DNA from: Tipula vernalis
Taxonomy: Eukaryota; Arthropoda; Insecta; Diptera; Tipulidae
Direction of reading: 5' to 3'
Length of the DNA: 64,000 bases
NCBI GenBank assembly: GCA_958295665.1
Contig: OY282560.1
Location: 191,830,061 to 191,894,060 of the forward strand
Each line of letters opens with the position of its first letter. Positions within the stretch are counted from its first letter, which is position 1. The translations under genes and the position numbers were made by a program. Shown in pieces: positions 58,830 through 64,000 of this stretch. The notes beneath the pieces were generated by a model. That model saw nothing but the letters and a program-made list of their open reading frames with translations. It was not told the origin of the DNA and made no database searches.

Positions 58830-60781
58830 TAAAGCTAAGCTCAACAAAACAATATGCAGTAAGAATAGAACCCCCTTATCTTATCGGGTAATTTTTTAAA
58901 TATCGCACAAGCACATTTTTCGAATAGGCTCTAAAATTGCCGAATAAAATTTAACTATCAAATATACCCAGCTACTAATCTCAAACATGACTGTTTCGTA
59001 ACACCACTTCATCACCAATTATATAAGTCTCAAACATCACGCATCTCATTTCCATGATAAACTCCAAAAATCTTGATACTTTTTAAAGAGTGATCAAAAG
59101 ATTAAACCTGAGACAAGCGGATATGAAATCGGGAAGCAAGAATTTCAAAAATCAGGAAAACCCTAAATAGTTAAGGAGAAACTAAAATAAAATAGAAAAT
59201 AGTTTTTCAAAATAAACCTGTAAATTTCCTTTTTATCTACCATTTACTGGTAATTAAAAGATCCTCTAAATGAGAAACTATAAGTTGAATGAATGGTAAT
59301 TGATTATAGAGACTGACTCGTTTGACTCGGTTATTCATTTTTCCAGTTTTTTCTTGATTTTTATGAACATCACAACGATTTATTGCAAGCTACTAACACC
59401 AGCAGATTACTATAACCTCCCTTTTTCAAATCAAATTCAACGTGTTGCAAAAGAAATTTTATCTGTTGGCAAATCAAATTCAACTTTTTCTAATCATAAC
59501 TTGGTTTGTAAAAGTTGAATTTGTTTGGCTAAAAAAAAGCTCAAATTGATTTGTAAAAGGTTTAAATTTAGATGCCAAAGTAATAAACTTGGAGTTACGC
59601 AAAACCCAGAAAGCTTTTATTTCGAATTAGTTTAGCAAAGTTTCTTCCAAATCTAAATATTTGTCAGAACCAAAAGCCATTTTTATTTCTATGGAGTCAG
59701 AACCGAGAGTAAATAGTTGACCCTAAATCTATGCCTGCTGCGGGTGCTGCAGGTACCCAGTTAGGCCGCTAAGAGAAGCTGCAATATTACGTAGGATATA
59801 TGAATAACTCTCAGATATAATCAAACTGCATGTTGAAAGCTCCAAATTATCTGATGGCAAAATCATTAAGATCTCAACCAATATAAGGAGGATTTCAAAC
59901 AGTGCCGGCTGCTGACTTAAATTGTTACGCAAGCAATAAATTTAATTGAATTTTTAGCTGTTTAAACTTATTTACATATTGATTTGGGTGCCTTGGACAA
60001 ACAAATTCCAATTATATTTTATTTTTAAATTTTACTTTTCAGTAGGATTACCATTTTCTTCAAAAACAGCAAAAGTTTCGCCATAATACAAAACCTGTAC
60101 AACCAATTTATTCGAAAATTTGCAAATTGTTTGCAGAGATCAAAGCTGATGAAGCTGATACCGGAACACAATTTATACTGAGTACTTAAGTAAATTTTGT
60201 GAAAAAATTAATTACACGAAAACATTTGAGCAAATTTTCAACCTAGTGGACTTGAATTTGACAGCAAGTTGTAAACTTATTGTAATCCTTCCACATTTAA
60301 ATTTCATCTGTTAGGTACTATTGCTGCTATTTGAAGCTACAATTTTTGTGATTGGTTTTTATCGGAATTTCGAAAAATACCCAAGCCATTATAAAATATT
60401 CGAGTATGGTGATCTAAATTAACTCTTTAAAGTTCTATTTTATATTAGAATTGTTTAAGAAATCCTCGAATTTTACCGTTGGATTTCATCATATATTAAC
60501 GGTTTATCTTTGAAGATTATGAAATTGATTTTTCGCTAAGTATTGTTTAATTCGCATAAGTATTTAATTTTTTCGTTTGCTATTAATTGTGTAGCTTGCT
60601 GAGCATTGAGTCTTTTCAAAATTTTCCAGGATTAAAATTTAATTCAAAATTTTCGGGAATATCCGAATTTTTTGGAGATGCATTTGAGAATGAGTGATAA
60701 ATGGGGGTTTTCCAATTTTATGAGATTTTTGAGGTTTTTAGCATTTTCGAGATTTGATTGGTGTTAAATGTTTACATACAA
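58830..60781. other. AT-rich non-coding region
   Basis: No recognisable gene or element. Short frames here lack any domain. The stretch 60600-60770 has degenerate GGAATTTTC/GAGATTTT motifs. Confidence 0.45.
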
Positions 60782-61196
60782 ATAACTTTATTAATTTTTT
60801 GTTCAATGTTAATTAATTCATGTAATTTCTAATATGCTACCGGTGATTAGACCATTTTAATTGTGTTTTTGTTAACACGAGAAGTATATTAGCATTTACG
60901 AACAATTATTCGACGAAATTGACTAATAGACAGAATTCTATTTATTTAATTTTTATAATTTATATGATTTCAATACGTTCCGAAGATTGTAAGAGAATTC
61001 AATCCAGTTTCGAACTGATAAGCTTATGATTATGAAAAAATCAATCTTCTCATTAGGCCGCGGCGACTAGACTGATTATACCACAATTTACATTCTATAT
61101 ATACAGAATGTGCTGTGCGTTAAGTACTAGCGAATCATAACTAATACAGATAAATTCTCTTACAATTTTTCCTCTTCACGACATTCACACAGCTCT
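60782..61196. mobile_element. Foldback/MITE-like element, copy B (right arm truncated)
   Basis: The left arm 60782-60982 is the reverse complement of copy A's right arm (2781-2970). The interior from 60983 matches 2560-2778 in the same orientation with scattered substitutions. Similarity ends after ACACAGCTCT at about 61196, where the right arm should start. It has no coding capacity. Confidence 0.75.
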
Positions 61197-62071
61197 TTTT
61201 CTGTGTACGCTAATTTTCGGTTTTGATATAAGGTTTTGATTGAAAAGTCACTAACAACATCATTTCCTCTTCCATGCTTTGCTTTCATGGGCCAGCCGCC
61301 TCAGATTTTAAACAACATCGAGATGGCAACAATATATGTCTGAAACTATAAGTTCTTTAAATTTCCGGGTAATACAAAATGGCCGCCTTCAGATCCCGCA
61401 TCATATAGGCTTTAAAAGTTTACTGAATGAAAAATGACATTCGACCTATCACAATGCCATGAAATTATCGAAAAACTGATTGCATTCAAAAATCAATATG
61501 ATAGTTTTCAATCTCAACACAACATCAACTCAACTCTAACTCAACGGTAACCCAACTTAAACTCAACCCAAACTTGACCTTAATCTCAACTCTTAAATCA
61601 GCCCTTCAGTCAACTACGTTCGTAGATGAATTCTAATCAAATCAACTCAAGCTAAAACAAACAACAACTAAACTGCTCACTCAACCCTAATTATACTCCA
61701 ACTCAACTCCTACTCAACCCCAGCTCAACACTCAACTCAACCTTAAACTTAACGCCAAACTTAAATCCTAAAACCAGCATATTACATAAAAAATTAGTTA
61801 ACACAGATCGAATACCACAGGCTAATACCACGTGACAATAACCGTTGTTTGGGGGGAATTCATTCATTCATTCCAAAATTGTTTTGGACAGAAAAAAACT
61901 TTTGGTAGTTTTTGGCAGGATTTTAATAACTGGACATTTTTTACAGGCAAACATAAAATTAAAGGGATGTACGTAAACGAGGAATGGTTTGCAAGTCATG
62001 GTCATCCATTTCAATTTGGTATTTGAGACCGGTATACGAAGGACAACCGCCAAGAAAATATGGTCCCAATT
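61197..62071. other. Non-coding stretch with a CTCAAC-rich simple repeat
   Basis: About 61510-61770 is a degenerate run of AACTCAACTC-like units. The rest is unremarkable. A plus-strand frame at 61832-62026 has no recognisable domain. Confidence 0.5.
61510..61770. repeat. Degenerate (CTCAA)n/(ACTCA)n simple repeat
   Basis: Many CTCAAC, ACTCAA and AACTTA units in tandem with variation. Confidence 0.75.
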
Positions 62072-62580
62072 CGTAAAAGTCATTACATAGCCAGCAGATA
62101 CTATCATAAAACGAAACATCAATTTTTAAGGACAAAATACCATATTGAAAACTTTAGCTTTACGACCAGTCACGGTTAATTTTCATCAAACCAAATAGAC
62201 ATGTAAGTTTGTTATACAAGATGGTGTAATTTTATTTTGGGAATACGTCTTCTATCCTTTTGTTACTTTATGGACTTTTATTACAATATTGTTGAAGCTC
62301 GTTTTAATATAATTTTCATGGTTTTGTGCCAAATTTGCCTTATTCATGCTAAAAGCATTTAATTTTATAATTGAGGTTTATTGACAGTTATGACGCTTTA
62401 TTATTAAAACAAATTAATTGTGAGCATGTGACTTTGATTTTGTTTGGCGCCTTATTCTTTTTTGATCATTTCTTAAAAACGGTGAATTGAATGCTTTTAG
62501 TATCGTGGACATTGAACTCTTGAGTCTAAGGTTAAAACCGTTTACCATTATGAAAACTTGTGTTGTGATGGAGTTGTTAC
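62072..62580 (+). repeat. Long inverted repeat, left arm
   Basis: Pairs in reverse complement with 63481-63955: shared pieces include GACATTGAACTCTTGA, TTTTGTTTGGCGC, TGCTAAAAGCATTTA and GAAACATCA. The arms are diverged with many substitutions. A transcript across both would form a long hairpin RNA. Confidence 0.8.
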
Positions 62581-63480
62581 ATTCACAAAGCGTGGTAATG
62601 TTATGGTACCTATGTAACTTGTCGATTGGGGTTACCTTTGTAAAATTTTTGTTGTGAAAAATGTATTAACTGAAAAATTTCCAAAGCATACCAACAAACC
62701 TTTTTAGTAAATAATGTAAATTGAGGTTTGCGTACATTCAGGCGATTCGACCTAAATAAAACTATACTTGGGTGAAGTCTAGCGATGAAATGAATGGCGG
62801 AGCTACGACTGCCCAATTTGTAATGAAGCATATCACCTAACGTTAAAAATTTCTCTTAAGCCAAATTAAGGTAAATGCTCCCCTAGCAAACAATAGTTCA
62901 CGTTTATTCCAGCAGCATAGATTATTTAATTTCACCGACTATAAGGCACAATGGTTAAAGGTACGGGGTTTGGATTGAGAGGTACTGGAATCTCGAACCG
63001 CGATAAGAAAGGGATTGCAAAAAAGGTTTACTACAGAGAAGGGAATGCAGAAAAGATTTACTGCTGAGAGTACTATAGGCCGGCCAGGAGCTACGGAATA
63101 AGCTGGGTCTACATAAGACAGACTAAAACCGTTCAATCGTGATTTGTCCGCTGCGTAAATTAAGAAGTTATGGCAGCGATTACATATGTTATATCTTCAA
63201 GATTTATTTGTAGTAGGCTTTAGATATATAGTACGTTAAAACCAAATTGATATTCCGATTCGAGTTATTATCAAAAGTGTCAATATCAAGAGGTTCATCA
63301 TTTAACCACTTTTGATGTTGAAAATTTTTGTGGATAAGTAAACCTGTCACAAATTGACGCTTTAGGTTTACAATCAAGAAAACGACGCCAAACTCAAGTT
63401 TACCTATGTAATTGCTGTAACAGAAAATTAGTCCATAGCTACTGATTATTCTTGTTTCCTGCAAATTATATTCGTATTAC
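62581..63480. other. Spacer of the long inverted repeat
   Basis: About 900 bases without a recognisable gene. It includes two imperfect tandem units of about 31 bp at 63007-63068 (GAAAGGGATTGCAAAAAAGG and GAAGGGAATGCAGAAAAGA). Confidence 0.6.
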
Positions 63481-63955
63481 GTTAACATGATTCCATTACA
63501 ACAAAAATTTCTATAATCGTAAACGATTTTAACCTTAGTCAAGAGTTCAATGTTCATGATACTAAAAGCATTCAATTCACAGTATTTAAGAAATGATCAA
63601 AAAAGAGTAAAGCGCCAAACAAAATCAAGGTCACAAGCGCACAATTAATTTGTTTTAATAATGAAGCATCATAACTTCTATAAACCTCATTTATAAAACT
63701 AAATGCTTTTAGCATTAATAAGGCATACTATATTTGTTACAAAACCATGAAGATCATAGCAAACTTCATAAGGTAACCAATGAATAGAAGTATTACCAAA
63801 ACGAAATTACATCATCTTGCATAAAAAGTTAAGCGTCTGTTTGGTTTGATGAAAATTTACCGTGACTCTGGTCGCAAAGCTAAAGTTTTCAAGATTTTGT
63901 TCTTAATCATTGATGTTTCGTCTGATGGCAATATCTGCTGGGTTATGAAAAGTCG
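63481..63955 (-). repeat. Long inverted repeat, right arm
   Basis: Reverse-complement partner of 62072-62580. Similarity may go beyond 63955, but the window ends at 64000. The pair could be an element with long terminal inverted repeats or two copies of one repeat in opposite orientation. Confidence 0.8.
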
Positions 63956-64000
63956 CAACAGCATTCATGTTTAATTTTTTTAAAACCGCTACTGGCTTTT

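Noticed and set aside
1..64000. CRISPR arrays, operons, ribosome binding sites, phage genes
   Set aside because: Eukaryotic composition and content; no regularly spaced repeats or bacterial gene organisation.

Overview
The window looks like insect nuclear DNA, most likely from a fly. It is very AT-rich, has long A/T runs, and has no operons or dense coding. The only recognisable host gene is a microRNA hairpin matching miR-276, an insect miRNA. Everything else I can identify is transposon-derived. No intact host protein gene, tRNA, rRNA or CRISPR array was found. Species cannot be fixed from the sequence.

Left flank (1-17.2 kb): a decayed BEL/Pao retrotransposon runs off the left edge (gag start at 1899, minus strand). 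It is followed by a foldback/MITE-like element (2538-2970) and AT-rich spacer. Next comes a tandem array of a 1,976-bp non-coding unit. Units 1 and 2 (6343-10294) are almost identical. Unit 3 (10295 to about 14630) is diverged and is split by a 1,985-bp piggyBac element with matching ends and a TTAA duplication. A BEL/Pao integrase fragment (15682-17110) follows, bracketed by a perfect 25-bp inverted repeat.

Central block (17.2-36.6 kb): AT-rich sequence with no recognisable transposon protein. It carries the mir-276 hairpin (34997-35085, plus strand). TATA-like boxes near 20.4 and 20.75 kb and a strong splice-donor match at 22694/22695 could belong to its primary transcript, but this is inference.

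Right flank (36.7-64 kb): nested non-LTR retrotransposons. An old CR1/Jockey-like LINE (36672-43290) is split by a younger, 5'-truncated LINE (37007 to about 39505); together they make a 907-codon chimeric frame. Then come a BEL/Pao element (44028-47640), a Ty3/gypsy element (47650-51783), a Helitron remnant (52050 to about 54170), a plus-strand hAT remnant (55111-56165), a third LINE fragment (57390-58829), a second foldback copy (60782-61196) and a long inverted repeat (62072-63955) near the right edge.

Nearly all transposons with recognisable coding lie on the minus strand, opposite to mir-276. Plus-strand read-through across the right flank would therefore be antisense to them.
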